Positions 18,370 to 26,624 of a stretch of DNA of 64,000 nt are shown here, piece by piece (position 1 is the stretch's first letter; each line of letters begins with the position of its first letter). The stretch spans positions 1-64,000 of the forward strand of contig JBDVOA010000012.1 of the NCBI GenBank assembly GCA_039969355.1. The letters are read 5' to 3'. The position numbers were made by a program, and so were the translations under genes. The notes below the pieces were generated by a model. The model ran no database searches. It had not been told where the DNA came from and worked only from the letters and a program-made list of their open reading frames with translations. The DNA comes from JL08 sp039969355. Its GTDB lineage: Bacteria; Pseudomonadota; Alphaproteobacteria; Rhodobacterales; Rhodobacteraceae.

Positions 18370-19071
18370 TTATTCTTCGTTATACCGATAACCGATGCCG
18401 TACAGAGTCTCGATTGCCGAGAAGCCATCATCAGCTGTACGCATCTTTTTCCGCAGGCGCTTGATGTGGCTGTCAATCGTGCGGTCATCAACATAAACTT
18501 GATCGTCATAGGCAACGTCCATCAGCTGATCGCGGCTTTTGACAAAACCGGGCCGTTGGGCAAGCGCCTGTAACAGCAGGAACTCTGTGACAGTCAGTGA
18601 AACTTCTTTTCCCTTCCAACTGACTGCATGCCGCAGAGGGTCCATACGCAGTTCACCACGTTCCATTACCTTCGTTTCTTCGGTGTCGCCGACGATATCG
18701 CTTTCAACCGCATCTTGTCGGCGCAGCAGGGCGCGGATTCGTTCGACAAGAAGTCGCTGCGAAAAGGGCTTCTTGACGTAGTCGTCTGCTCCCATCCGAA
18801 GGCCAAGGACTTCATCAATCTCATCGTCTTTCGACGTCAGAAAGATGACGGGCATCTGGGTTTTCTGCCGCAACCGTTGCAACAGATCCATCCCGTCCAT
18901 CCGGGGCATCTTGATATCCAGCACTGCCATATCCGGCAATTTCTTGTTGAAGGCGTCCAGTGCCGCCTGACCATCGTTATATGTGTCGACCTCAAATCCT
19001 TCGGCCTCAAGTGTCATGGACACCGACGTCAGGATATTCCTGTCATCATCTACCAATGCGATTTTCGACAT
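18370..19071 (-). CDS. chvI: Response regulator ChvI (OmpR family)
   Basis: The 233-residue regulator begins MSKIALVDDDRNILTSV with the acidic pocket at residues 8-10, the phosphoacceptor Asp52 in AVLDIKMPRMDG, and the Lys in GADDYVKKPFSQRLL. A winged-helix DNA-binding domain at the C-terminus contains SHIKRLRKKM. With ChvG it controls envelope, exopolysaccharide and central-carbon genes in related bacteria. ATG 19071 is chosen because the receiver fold starts there; an in-frame ATG at 19116 would add 15 unconserved residues. Confidence 0.95.
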   Translation of the reverse strand: MSKIALVDDDRNILTSVSMTLEAEGFEVDTYNDGQAALDAFNKKLPDMAVLDIKMPRMDGMDLLQRLRQKTQMPVIFLTSKDDEIDEVLGLRMGADDYVKKPFSQRLLVERIRALLRRQDAVESDIVGDTEETKVMERGELRMDPLRHAVSWKGKEVSLTVTEFLLLQALAQRPGFVKSRDQLMDVAYDDQVYVDDRTIDSHIKRLRKKMRTADDGFSAIETLYGIGYRYNEE

Positions 19072-19409
19072 TGAATTATTCCTTGTTGTGCTCGTTTCGC
19101 GCGCGAATTTTCGCAATTATCACGTCTTAGGCCACCAGTTTTAATCTTTAAGTGCGAATCGGCTAGGCGATCGTCTGCAATTTCTCCAATTTTCGCTTAC
19201 CAATGACTAAATTGTCTCACAATCTGACATTTCTATGACCTGTTTTGGCTATTGTTGCGAAAATCGACCCAATGATGGCGCTAACTACATAAAAGTCACC
19301 TGTTCATGGCTGAATCCTACATGCTATTAGGCCGCAACACCGCAATTCGCCGATGCTTGAGACATTTCGATGACTTATTTCCAAGCTAGGCCACAGGAGA
19401 CATGAGCAC
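19072..19409. other. Divergent chvI / pckA intergenic region
   Basis: These 338 bases hold no credible gene. Both promoters must lie here. The region is AT-rich around 19190-19260, and TGTC-N9-GACA occurs near 19213-19229. I could not recognise a convincing -35/-10 pair or a known ChvI box. The pckA ribosome site AGGAG is near 19395. Confidence 0.6.
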
Positions 19410-21008
19410 ATGAGTTCAGGACGTGTTAACCCGCAATTTCGCCTAGAAGATCAGGGGATCAACGGATTGGGGGACGTACACTACAACCTGATCGAGCCCG
19501 CCTTGATCGAGGCTGCGCTCAGCAACGGAGAGGGCGAACTTGGTATCGGTGGCGCATTCTTGGCGACAACGGGGAAATTTACGGGTCGCTCCCCAAAAGA
19601 CAAACATGTTGTTAAGACAGATTCCGTTGCAGATAGTATTTGGTGGGAGAATAATGCAGCGATGACTTCGGAGGGGTTCAACGCGCTCCACGCCGATATG
19701 CTCGAACACATGAAGGGCCGCAACTATTACGTGCAGGATCTTGTCGGCGGTGCAGACCCATCTCACGCAATCAACGTGCGCATGGTAACAGAATTGGCCT
19801 GGCACGGGCTGTTCATCCGGCACATGTTGCGACGTCCAGATCGCGAAGAGCTTGATGAATTCATCGCTGATTTCACCGTGATCAACTGCCCAACTTTTTC
19901 GGCAAACCCAAAACGGCACAACTGTCGTTCGGAAACCGTGATTGCAATGAACTTTGACGAGCGGCTCATCCTGATCGGAGGTACCGAATATGCTGGAGAG
20001 AACAAGAAGTCCGTGTTTTCACTGCTGAATTACCTGCTCCCCGAAAAGGGCATAATGCCCATGCACTGTTCGGCCAACCACGCCACCGGCAATCCGGTCG
20101 ACACCGCTGTGTTCTTTGGTTTGAGTGGGACCGGTAAAACCACTTTATCCGCTGACCCAGCCCGGACGCTGATCGGGGATGATGAACATGGCTGGTCAAA
20201 CCGCGGAACATTCAACTTTGAGGGAGGTTGTTACGCAAAGACCATTAACCTGAACCCTGAGGCCGAACCAGAGATTTACGCTACAACAGAGAAATTTGGC
20301 ACAATCATAGAAAATATGATCTATGATCCTGAAACCAAAGAGCTAGATTTTGACGACGATAGCTTGACCGCGAATATGCGGTGCGCCTATCCGTTGCACT
20401 ACATTTCAAACGCGTCGACAACTGCGCTCGGCGGGCACCCAAAGAACATTATCATGCTTACGTGTGACGCCTTCGGTGTACTGCCTCCTATCGCGCGCCT
20501 GACGCCAGCGCAGGCGATGTATCACTTTCTGTCCGGATTTACCTCAAAGGTTGCAGGAACTGAGCGCGGTGTTACCGAGCCAGAACCTACTTTCAGCACG
20601 TGCTTTGGGGCGCCCTTCATGCCGCGCAGGCCTGAGGTCTACGGAAATTTGTTGCGCGAAAAAATCGCAACGCACGGAGCAACCTGCTGGCTGGTCAATA
20701 CAGGCTGGACCGGCGGTGCGTTTGGGACAGGCAGTCGGATGCCGATCAAGGCAACTCGCGGATTGTTGACGGCCGCGCTCGACGGGTCATTGGCCAATGT
20801 AACGTTCCGTAAGGACAAGAATTTCGGGTTCGAAGTACCTGTCGCAGTAGGCGGAGTCGCCGACATTTTGCTGGATCCGCGCCGCACTTGGGACAACCCC
20901 GAGGCCTATGACCGACAAGCCGCAAAATTGGTTCAGATGTTCGCGAGCAACTTTGAGCAGTACCTGCCCTACATTGATGAAGACGTAAAAGCGGTCGCAA
21001 TCGGGTGA
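19410..21008 (+). CDS. pckA: Phosphoenolpyruvate carboxykinase (ATP)
   Basis: The 532-residue enzyme converts oxaloacetate and ATP to phosphoenolpyruvate, the first step of gluconeogenesis. It shows the PEPCK P-loop GLSGTGKTTLSAD, the metal/ATP block GDDEHGW, GRSPKDKH near the N-terminus, and NTGWTGGAFGTGSRM near the C-terminus. It starts at ATG 19410; the ATG at 19402 runs into a stop after three codons. It is divergent from chvI, an arrangement kept in many alphaproteobacteria where ChvI affects pckA expression. Confidence 0.97.
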   Translation: MSSGRVNPQFRLEDQGINGLGDVHYNLIEPALIEAALSNGEGELGIGGAFLATTGKFTGRSPKDKHVVKTDSVADSIWWENNAAMTSEGFNALHADMLEHMKGRNYYVQDLVGGADPSHAINVRMVTELAWHGLFIRHMLRRPDREELDEFIADFTVINCPTFSANPKRHNCRSETVIAMNFDERLILIGGTEYAGENKKSVFSLLNYLLPEKGIMPMHCSANHATGNPVDTAVFFGLSGTGKTTLSADPARTLIGDDEHGWSNRGTFNFEGGCYAKTINLNPEAEPEIYATTEKFGTIIENMIYDPETKELDFDDDSLTANMRCAYPLHYISNASTTALGGHPKNIIMLTCDAFGVLPPIARLTPAQAMYHFLSGFTSKVAGTERGVTEPEPTFSTCFGAPFMPRRPEVYGNLLREKIATHGATCWLVNTGWTGGAFGTGSRMPIKATRGLLTAALDGSLANVTFRKDKNFGFEVPVAVGGVADILLDPRRTWDNPEAYDRQAAKLVQMFASNFEQYLPYIDEDVKAVAIG

Positions 21009-21123
21009 ACCTCCTGAGTGACTCAAGAGGCAGAGTTGTTTCACACGGTTGAGGCAGGCTTCATTGTGTCGTTCAAACACCCGTCAAACGGCTGGAAAGC
21101 CGTCTGGTATCCTGTTGGTTCAG

Positions 21124-21153
21124 TTGGCATCGCAGGATCGGGCGCGCAATAAT
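21124..21153 (+). promoter_or_regulatory. Candidate promoter of the methylsuccinyl-CoA dehydrogenase gene
   Basis: TTGGCA (21124-21129), an 18-base spacer and AATAAT (21148-21153) lie about 90 bases before the ATG at 21241. The leader region also holds a small ACGGCT-GGAA-AGCCGT hairpin upstream of this promoter. The call rests on consensus matching by eye. Confidence 0.35.
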
Positions 21154-21240
21154 TGTACAAATTGCCACACGTCTGAGCATTTAAGTTGTGCTGCACCTGC
21201 GAAGGGATTATGCGAGAGCCAGACCAGAAAGGATCTAAGC

Positions 21241-22926
21241 ATGCCCCATGACGGACAGGATGTTTCTATGACCGCACCGGTTTTACTGGAGAATCTTACT
21301 TCCCTGACCAGCGCAGCTGTTGTCCCAGTTCAGGCCCTCCTTGAGAATGCCAAAGACAAGGTGCGGCATAAGGTCAGCCATGACGGTCGTGTTTCCGGCG
21401 AACTTGTCGAAGCCCATCAAACTGCGACTCATGGGCTGGCATGGCTCGCTACCTACACGCAAGCCTTGGAACAGATGCAGGCCTGGGCCGAACGACTAGA
21501 GGCCGATGGTAAGTTTGGCGAAATCGAACAATTGATCCACCAGATCGCTTTCGGAGAATACCTGTGGCAGATCTATGGTGGCATCCCCATGTCGCAGGGC
21601 GAAATCCTGCGATTGCAGGACATTGGTTTTTCGCAAGAAGACATGCGCGGGTTGATGATCTCTGAAATCATGACTTTGACGCAGTCGGCCAACACGCAGG
21701 CCGCCCGCAGCCGCCTTGTCGAATTGATGCAGGAGCAATCGGCGAATGTCACCTTCGGCGCATCCGGACTGGATGACGAACTGGAAATGATCCGCGAGCA
21801 GTTCCGCAGGTTTGCCGCCGAAAAGGTCGAACCTTTTGCACACGAATGGCACCTCAAAGACGAACTGATTCCGATCGAGATCATCGAAGAACTGGCAGAT
21901 ATGGGCGTCTTCGGCCTGACCATTCCTGAAGAATACGGTGGATTTGGCCTGTCCAAGGCCTCAATGTGCGTCGTGTCAGAAGAACTGTCCCGTGGGTATA
22001 TTGGTGTCGGCTCGCTTGGCACCCGTTCGGAAATCGCGGCAGAGTTAATTCTGTGCGGCGGCACTGATGCGCAAAAGCAAAAGTGGTTGCCGCGACTAGC
22101 CTCTGCGGAAACGTTGCCGACTGCGGTGTTTACTGAACCAAATACCGGCTCGGATCTGGGATCACTTCGCACGCGCGCTGTGAAGGACGGTGAAAGTTAC
22201 AGTATCACTGGCAACAAGACGTGGATCACTCACGCAGCCCGCACGCATGTGATGACTTTGCTCGCACGGACCAATCCAGACAGCAAAGACCATCGTGGTC
22301 TCAGCATGTTTCTGGCGGAAAAAACCCCTGGAACCGATGATCACCCATTCCCGTCTGAAGGCATGACGGGCGGCGAAATCGAAGTGTTGGGGTACCGCGG
22401 CATGAAGGAATATGAACTGGCTTTTGACGGGTTTCATGTCAAAGGCGAGAACCTTCTTGGGGGCGAAGAGGGTAAGGGTTTCAAGCAGCTTATGGAAACC
22501 TTCGAGTCTGCTCGCATCCAAACAGCGGCACGCGCCATCGGCGTGGCCCAATGCGCTCTCGATATATCGATGCAATACGCGCAGGATCGCAAACAATTCG
22601 GCAAATCCCTGATCAATTTCCCTCGGGTTTCGGGCAAGTTGGCAATGATGGCCGTGGAAATCATGATTGCTCGACAACTGACCTATTTCAGCGCTTCTGA
22701 AAAAGACCAAGGGCGCCGCTGTGACCTTGAGGCAGGAATGGCCAAACTGTTAGGGGCCAGAGTGGCCTGGGCTGCGGCTGACAATGGTTTGCAAATTCAT
22801 GGAGGCAACGGGTTTGCCCTGGAATACAAAATCAGCCGTGTTCTGTGTGATGCGCGCATCCTCAATATTTTTGAAGGCGCCGCAGAGATTCAGGCTCAAG
22901 TGATTGCCCGCCGATTGCTAAGTTAA
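21241..22926 (+). CDS. mcd: (2S)-methylsuccinyl-CoA dehydrogenase, acyl-CoA dehydrogenase family
   Basis: The 561-residue flavoprotein has a long N-terminal helical extension of about 160 residues (including GEYLWQIYGGIPMSQGEILR) before the acyl-CoA dehydrogenase fold. The fold has FTEPNTGSDLGSLRT, TGNKTWITHAA, YAQDRKQFGKSLINF, IHGGNGFALEY and ILNIFEGAAEIQ. Ordinary acyl-CoA dehydrogenases are near 385 residues. This extended form and the placement after pckA match methylsuccinyl-CoA dehydrogenase of the ethylmalonyl-CoA pathway for acetyl-CoA assimilation, giving mesaconyl-CoA with electrons passed to EtfAB. Start ATG 21241 has AAAGGA upstream; Met10 is an alternative. The function is inferred from architecture and context. 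Confidence 0.82.
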   Translation: MPHDGQDVSMTAPVLLENLTSLTSAAVVPVQALLENAKDKVRHKVSHDGRVSGELVEAHQTATHGLAWLATYTQALEQMQAWAERLEADGKFGEIEQLIHQIAFGEYLWQIYGGIPMSQGEILRLQDIGFSQEDMRGLMISEIMTLTQSANTQAARSRLVELMQEQSANVTFGASGLDDELEMIREQFRRFAAEKVEPFAHEWHLKDELIPIEIIEELADMGVFGLTIPEEYGGFGLSKASMCVVSEELSRGYIGVGSLGTRSEIAAELILCGGTDAQKQKWLPRLASAETLPTAVFTEPNTGSDLGSLRTRAVKDGESYSITGNKTWITHAARTHVMTLLARTNPDSKDHRGLSMFLAEKTPGTDDHPFPSEGMTGGEIEVLGYRGMKEYELAFDGFHVKGENLLGGEEGKGFKQLMETFESARIQTAARAIGVAQCALDISMQYAQDRKQFGKSLINFPRVSGKLAMMAVEIMIARQLTYFSASEKDQGRRCDLEAGMAKLLGARVAWAAADNGLQIHGGNGFALEYKISRVLCDARILNIFEGAAEIQAQVIARRLLS

Positions 22927-22927
22927 C

Positions 22928-22945
22928 CCATACGGGTACGTATGG
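22928..22945. promoter_or_regulatory. Palindromic operator 1 for the TetR regulator
   Basis: CCATACG-N4-CGTATGG is a perfect 7+7 palindrome starting one base after the mcd stop codon. The same half-sites recur at 22967. Two identical palindromes beside a tetR gene are most simply its binding sites. Confidence 0.82.
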
Positions 22946-22966
22946 TATCAATCTTCTTGCGCGCAA

Positions 22967-22984
22967 CCATACGCTATCGTATGG
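22967..22984. promoter_or_regulatory. Palindromic operator 2 for the TetR regulator
   Basis: This is the second perfect CCATACG-N4-CGTATGG palindrome, 39 bases from the first centre to centre. It ends 6 bases before the tetR ATG, so a bound protein would block transcription or initiation of its own gene. Confidence 0.82.
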
Positions 22985-22990
22985 AAACAC

Positions 22991-23527
22991 ATGACAGATG
23001 CACGATTAACCTCACAGGATTGGTTACTTGCCGGAATTGATGCGCTTTGCGACTACGGCCCTCAGGCTCTGAAAGCCGAAGCGATCGCCCGCCAACTAGA
23101 CACTACAAAAGGCTCTTTTTACTGGCATTTCAAAGGTATAGAGACATACCGAATTCAGATGGTTGATCTCTGGGCCAAGCAGGCCGTAACGGCATTTTCC
23201 GGGCATCTCAAGAGCGAAGAGAGCCTTCCCCTTAGATTGAGATTACTAGCCGTACCACTTGATGCAGCAACGCCTATTGGCGCAATGCGCACCGAGATCG
23301 CCATGCGTGGATGGGCGCAAAGCGACCATACGGTAGCGAATGTTTTGGCAAATATTGACGCCCAGCGTACAGAGACTATTGCCGGGATCCTGCGGCAGAT
23401 GGATGTGACAGACCCAAGTTTTGCATCCCTGATCTATGGTGCATGGGTGGGGTTGCACATGCAAAATCAGGCTAACGTCAGTTCGCCGATGGAAACCCTG
23501 ATTGATCTGATTCTGGCCTTGCGATAA
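22991..23527 (+). CDS. TetR/AcrR-family transcriptional regulator
   Basis: The 178-residue protein has a TetR N-terminal helix-turn-helix with GPQALKAEAIARQLDTTKGSFYWHFKG (read in segments: the recognition helix is around TTKGSFYWHF, residues 38-47). The C-terminal ligand domain is short and not assignable to a ligand. The gene is preceded by two identical palindromes and probably represses itself. Nearby candidate targets are its own promoter and any read-through from mcd. It lies 64 bases after mcd on the same strand, and a META-domain lipoprotein gene follows after 29 bases. Confidence 0.9.
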   Translation: MTDARLTSQDWLLAGIDALCDYGPQALKAEAIARQLDTTKGSFYWHFKGIETYRIQMVDLWAKQAVTAFSGHLKSEESLPLRLRLLAVPLDAATPIGAMRTEIAMRGWAQSDHTVANVLANIDAQRTETIAGILRQMDVTDPSFASLIYGAWVGLHMQNQANVSSPMETLIDLILALR

Positions 23528-23556
23528 CGATTGGCCGACGGTCAAGGGAGCCAACT

Positions 23557-23946
23557 ATGCGTCTGCTGCCACTACTCGCAACACTTTTCCTTTCCGGTTG
23601 CACCGGTGACGAAACCGTTGCCGGATACGGGGCTGCAGACCGCATCTGGGTGCTTGAGGAACTTGACGGTTCGCCCTTTCCGGCCCACGCAACACTTCTA
23701 TTCCCCGAAACGGGAAAGATTGCTGGTGAGGCCCCGTGTAACCGTTATTCCGGCATGATGACCGCGCCCTACCCCTGGTTTGGTGCGACGCAGGTTGTCA
23801 GCACAAGGAAGGCATGCCCCGATCTGGAAGCAGAAGCCAAATTCTTCGACGCTCTCTCGGATATGACCCTCTCTGAGGTGTTGGGCAACGTGATGATCCT
23901 GTCTAACGACGCGGGCCGCGAAATGGTGTTCAAATCCGTCGATTAA
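23557..23946 (+). CDS. META/HslJ-like domain lipoprotein
   Basis: The 129-residue protein has a signal peptide ending in the lipobox LFLSGC (Cys15). The mature domain contains WVLEELDGSPFPAHATLLF, APCNRYSG and RKACPDLEAEAKFFDAL, which are the conserved parts of the META domain as in HslJ. Such proteins are linked to envelope stress or antibiotic tolerance; the exact role is unknown. It may be co-transcribed with tetR. Its last 17 bases overlap the end of recO on the other strand. Confidence 0.82.
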   Translation: MRLLPLLATLFLSGCTGDETVAGYGAADRIWVLEELDGSPFPAHATLLFPETGKIAGEAPCNRYSGMMTAPYPWFGATQVVSTRKACPDLEAEAKFFDALSDMTLSEVLGNVMILSNDAGREMVFKSVD

Positions 23947-24652
23947 AGGCCTCGACAAATCTGGCCCTTGCTTCTGGCAGCGGCTTGTTACCCAGCTCCG
24001 GCGCCAACCTTTGTTCAAGAAAAAAACCAGTCGTGGACAATGCCAACGCGACCTCTTGATCAGGTGCGGCACCCACCCCTTTCAGACAATCTGGCAGTGG
24101 TAACAACCTGTCTACCCATTCCCCGGCCCCTGCAGCAGAGACAGCGCGCCCAGTACGAGGTGAAACAAATTCCAGCCCATCCTCGCGGCCCGTAACAGCA
24201 CATCGCGATAGGTCGAGGCCAAAACCCATTTCTTCTAACAGCGCCAGTTCCCACTTCAGATAGGCAAGTGGCCACACGTCGGTCTGATCCAGCAGATCCA
24301 ACAACTGTTCGCTACGTTGATATAGAGAGATGTGCGCCTCGCGCTCTGGCAGGCTAAATGCCAGCAAGCCCGTTACGGTATTTAGCCCGGCCAGTGCCAG
24401 CCGATCTCCAATCGCCGACGCGCGGCTGCGGATTGGTTCGACCGCATAGCTACCAACATGATCCTCCAGCCTTGCCCGCCAACTAACATCAAGTTGTGCA
24501 CCGGGTTGCAAAATAGGTGCGATCTTGCGGCTGGATGCCCCCCGAACGACTCCCGCATGCCGCCCGTGCGATTGTGTGAACACCTCGATAATCGCAGAGG
24601 TTTCGCCATGCCGCCGCACGGTGAGCAAGATACCCTGATCACGCCATTCCAT
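23930..24652 (-). CDS. recO: DNA repair protein RecO
   Basis: The 240-residue protein has the RecO N-terminal OB fold (GILLTVRRHGETSAIIEVFTQ, then GRHAGVVRGASSRK) and the C-terminal helical part with LALLEEMGFGLDLSRC. It loads RecA on SSB-coated gaps together with RecF and RecR. It closes the era-rnc-lepB transcript, 60 bases after the DUF1491 gene, and converges with the META gene. Confidence 0.93.
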   Translation of the reverse strand: MEWRDQGILLTVRRHGETSAIIEVFTQSHGRHAGVVRGASSRKIAPILQPGAQLDVSWRARLEDHVGSYAVEPIRSRASAIGDRLALAGLNTVTGLLAFSLPEREAHISLYQRSEQLLDLLDQTDVWPLAYLKWELALLEEMGFGLDLSRCAVTGREDGLEFVSPRTGRAVSAAGAGEWVDRLLPLPDCLKGVGAAPDQEVALALSTTGFFLEQRLAPELGNKPLPEARARFVEAFNRRI

Positions 24653-24712
24653 GAAATCACATTAACGCGTCGCGCCAAGCGCCGTAAGATGGTGCGTCAC
24701 TACGACTGCCTT

Positions 24713-25042
24713 TTATTCAAGCCCCGGTTCGTCAAGCAAATGGCGACCGCTTCGATCTTCGACTTCGATTATCCACAAGTCCGGGTCGAATCCACGCTGA
24801 CGGGTGATAGATGCATCCACGTCCCGTTCATCGCCATCGGTCAAAAGCGTCCATTTACGTTCTCCAGACACCAAATCAAACGACCGCTGATAACAGGCGG
24901 CCTGCCCGTCAAGGGTATTCATCTTGATCAGAACTGCACCTGCTGTATCATCCCCATGCGCCACCACGAAGGCGGGAATATCCGTGAGCCGCAACCGCGT
25001 CAGATAGGCTTGAACCCAAAATTCTGCCGTCAGACGCGTCAT
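24713..25042 (-). CDS. DUF1491 family protein
   Basis: The 109-residue protein begins MTRLTAEFWVQAYLTRLRL and continues with IPAFVVAHGDDTAGAVLIKMNTLDG and WIIEVEDRSGRHLLDEPGLE, the pattern of DUF1491, an alphaproteobacterial family of unknown function. ATG 25042 overlaps the era stop (ATGA), so it is translationally coupled to era. The in-frame ATG at 25102 would lie inside era and is not needed. Confidence 0.88.
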   Translation of the reverse strand: MTRLTAEFWVQAYLTRLRLTDIPAFVVAHGDDTAGAVLIKMNTLDGQAACYQRSFDLVSGERKWTLLTDGDERDVDASITRQRGFDPDLWIIEVEDRSGRHLLDEPGLE

Positions 25043-25944
25043 GTATTCCCGTCTTTGAAATCCAGCCCCATCTCTGAATAACGCTCTGATTCTTCTAGCC
25101 AATTAGGCCGAACCTTAACTTGCAGAAAGAGATGTATTCGCCGACCCAGAAACGCCTCAAGCTCTTCGCGGGCCGCCGTTGACACCGCTTTAATGGTCTC
25201 ACCCTTATTGCCTAGAACAATGCCTTTGTGTCCGTCACGCATCACATAAACCAGCTGATCGATGCGGGCACTGCCGTCTTTGCGTTCTTCCCAGTTTTCA
25301 GTCTCGACCGTTAATTGATAGGGAAGCTCTTGATGCAGCCGCAATGTCAGTTTTTCCCGGGTAATCTCGGCCGCAATCATACGCATGGGCAGGTCAGCAA
25401 TCTGGTCCTCAGGGTAAAGCCAAGGCCCTTCCGGCAACTTCCCTGCAAGCCATTCGCGCAAAGCAACAACGCCATGGCCTTTCTCGGCGGATATCATAAA
25501 CGTCTCTTCGAAATCGTAGCGGTCGTTCAGATCCTTCGTCAGCCCCAACAGCACTTCAGATTGCACGCGGTCGATCTTGTTGATCGCCAAGGCAACGGGG
25601 CGGTCTTTCCCTATTTCTTCTAGTCCTTCAAGGATGCGCTCAACGCCCGGTGTGACACCGCGATGGGCCTCGACCATCAAAACCACAACATCAGCATCAG
25701 ATGCTCCACCCCAAGCAGCTGCAACCATTGCCCGATCCAACCGGCGTTTGGGTTGAAACAGTCCCGGCGTGTCCACGAAAACGATCTGTGCTTCACCTTC
25801 CATCGCAACGCCGCGAATGCGCGCGCGGGTGGTCTGCACTTTATGAGTAACAATTGACACTTTCGCGCCGACCATGCGGTTGAGCAAAGTCGACTTCCCG
25901 GCATTCGGTTCTCCTATCAAGGCGACAAATCCGGCACGGGTCAT
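25039..25944 (-). CDS. era: GTPase Era
   Basis: The 301-residue GTPase has G1 GEPNAGKST (residues 11-19), G3 DTPGLF, G4 NKID and the C-terminal KH domain with VLGNKGETIKAVSTAAREELE. It binds the 3' end of 16S rRNA and helps assemble the 30S subunit. It overlaps rnc upstream and DUF1491 downstream by four bases each. The order lepB-rnc-era-recO is the classical one. Confidence 0.97.
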   Translation of the reverse strand: MTRAGFVALIGEPNAGKSTLLNRMVGAKVSIVTHKVQTTRARIRGVAMEGEAQIVFVDTPGLFQPKRRLDRAMVAAAWGGASDADVVVLMVEAHRGVTPGVERILEGLEEIGKDRPVALAINKIDRVQSEVLLGLTKDLNDRYDFEETFMISAEKGHGVVALREWLAGKLPEGPWLYPEDQIADLPMRMIAAEITREKLTLRLHQELPYQLTVETENWEERKDGSARIDQLVYVMRDGHKGIVLGNKGETIKAVSTAAREELEAFLGRRIHLFLQVKVRPNWLEESERYSEMGLDFKDGNT

Positions 25945-26624
25945 GTGGTTTCCAATCGAGTAAGTAGCGATTTCGCAGCAGCTTGTTCAGCCTGCCGCTT
26001 TGATCTGGCCGAGGCCGTTTCGGATTGCCCGCCTGCCAGTTCCACTTTGATGGTGAACAACGGTGCGTGATCCGGGCCGGACCGGGCAGTTTCGACATAG
26101 AGTGGTGGCGTTTGGCCGCGCGCTTGCGCCCATTCCTGGAGCGCTGTTTTAGCGTCGCGCGCGTCATGATCAACCGCTTTGATCCGCCCCCCCCAGAGGC
26201 GCAAGATCATAGATTGCGCTGATTCAAGCCCGGAATCGAGGTACACGGCCGCGATCACAGCTTCCATCGCGTCCCCCAATAACGCCTGTTTGCGTCGACC
26301 GCCGGACATCATCTCCGAGCGCCCTAATTTCAGAACCGCTCCTAAATCGATATCTCGCGCGACATCGGCGCAAGCCTCTTTGCGCACGAGCGCGTTGTAT
26401 CGCGGCGCAAGCGTTCCTTCGGACGCATTCTCGTCTTCTTCTAACAGGGCCTGCGCCATGACCAGTCCGAGCACGCGATCGCCCAAAAACTCGAGCCGCT
26501 GATTATCAGCTCGTGTAGTCGAGGACATTGACGAATGGGTGACAGCGCGCACGATCAGTTCAGGGTCAGAAAAACTGTGCCCTATGCGCCCCTCAAGGGC
26601 TTTCAGGTCGGATGAGAGCTTCAA
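25941..26624 (-). CDS. rnc: Ribonuclease III
   Basis: The 227-residue double-strand-specific endoribonuclease has the signature NQRLEFLGDRVLG with catalytic Glu/Asp, a second acidic cluster in LGDAMEAVIAAVYLD, and a C-terminal dsRNA-binding domain from about 155. It processes rRNA and regulatory RNA. It overlaps lepB and era by four bases each. Confidence 0.97.
   Translation of the reverse strand: MKLSSDLKALEGRIGHSFSDPELIVRAVTHSSMSSTTRADNQRLEFLGDRVLGLVMAQALLEEDENASEGTLAPRYNALVRKEACADVARDIDLGAVLKLGRSEMMSGGRRKQALLGDAMEAVIAAVYLDSGLESAQSMILRLWGGRIKAVDHDARDAKTALQEWAQARGQTPPLYVETARSGPDHAPLFTIKVELAGGQSETASARSKRQAEQAAAKSLLTRLETT

Noticed and set aside
19203..19240. TGTC-GACA symmetric pair in the chvI/pckA gap as a ChvI site
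   Set aside because: The half-sites are only four bases and match no ChvI motif I can state with confidence.
21088..21103. ACGGCT-GGAA-AGCCGT hairpin before mcd as terminator of pckA
   Set aside because: The stem is only 6 bp and no T-run follows; it is kept only as a remark in the promoter entry.
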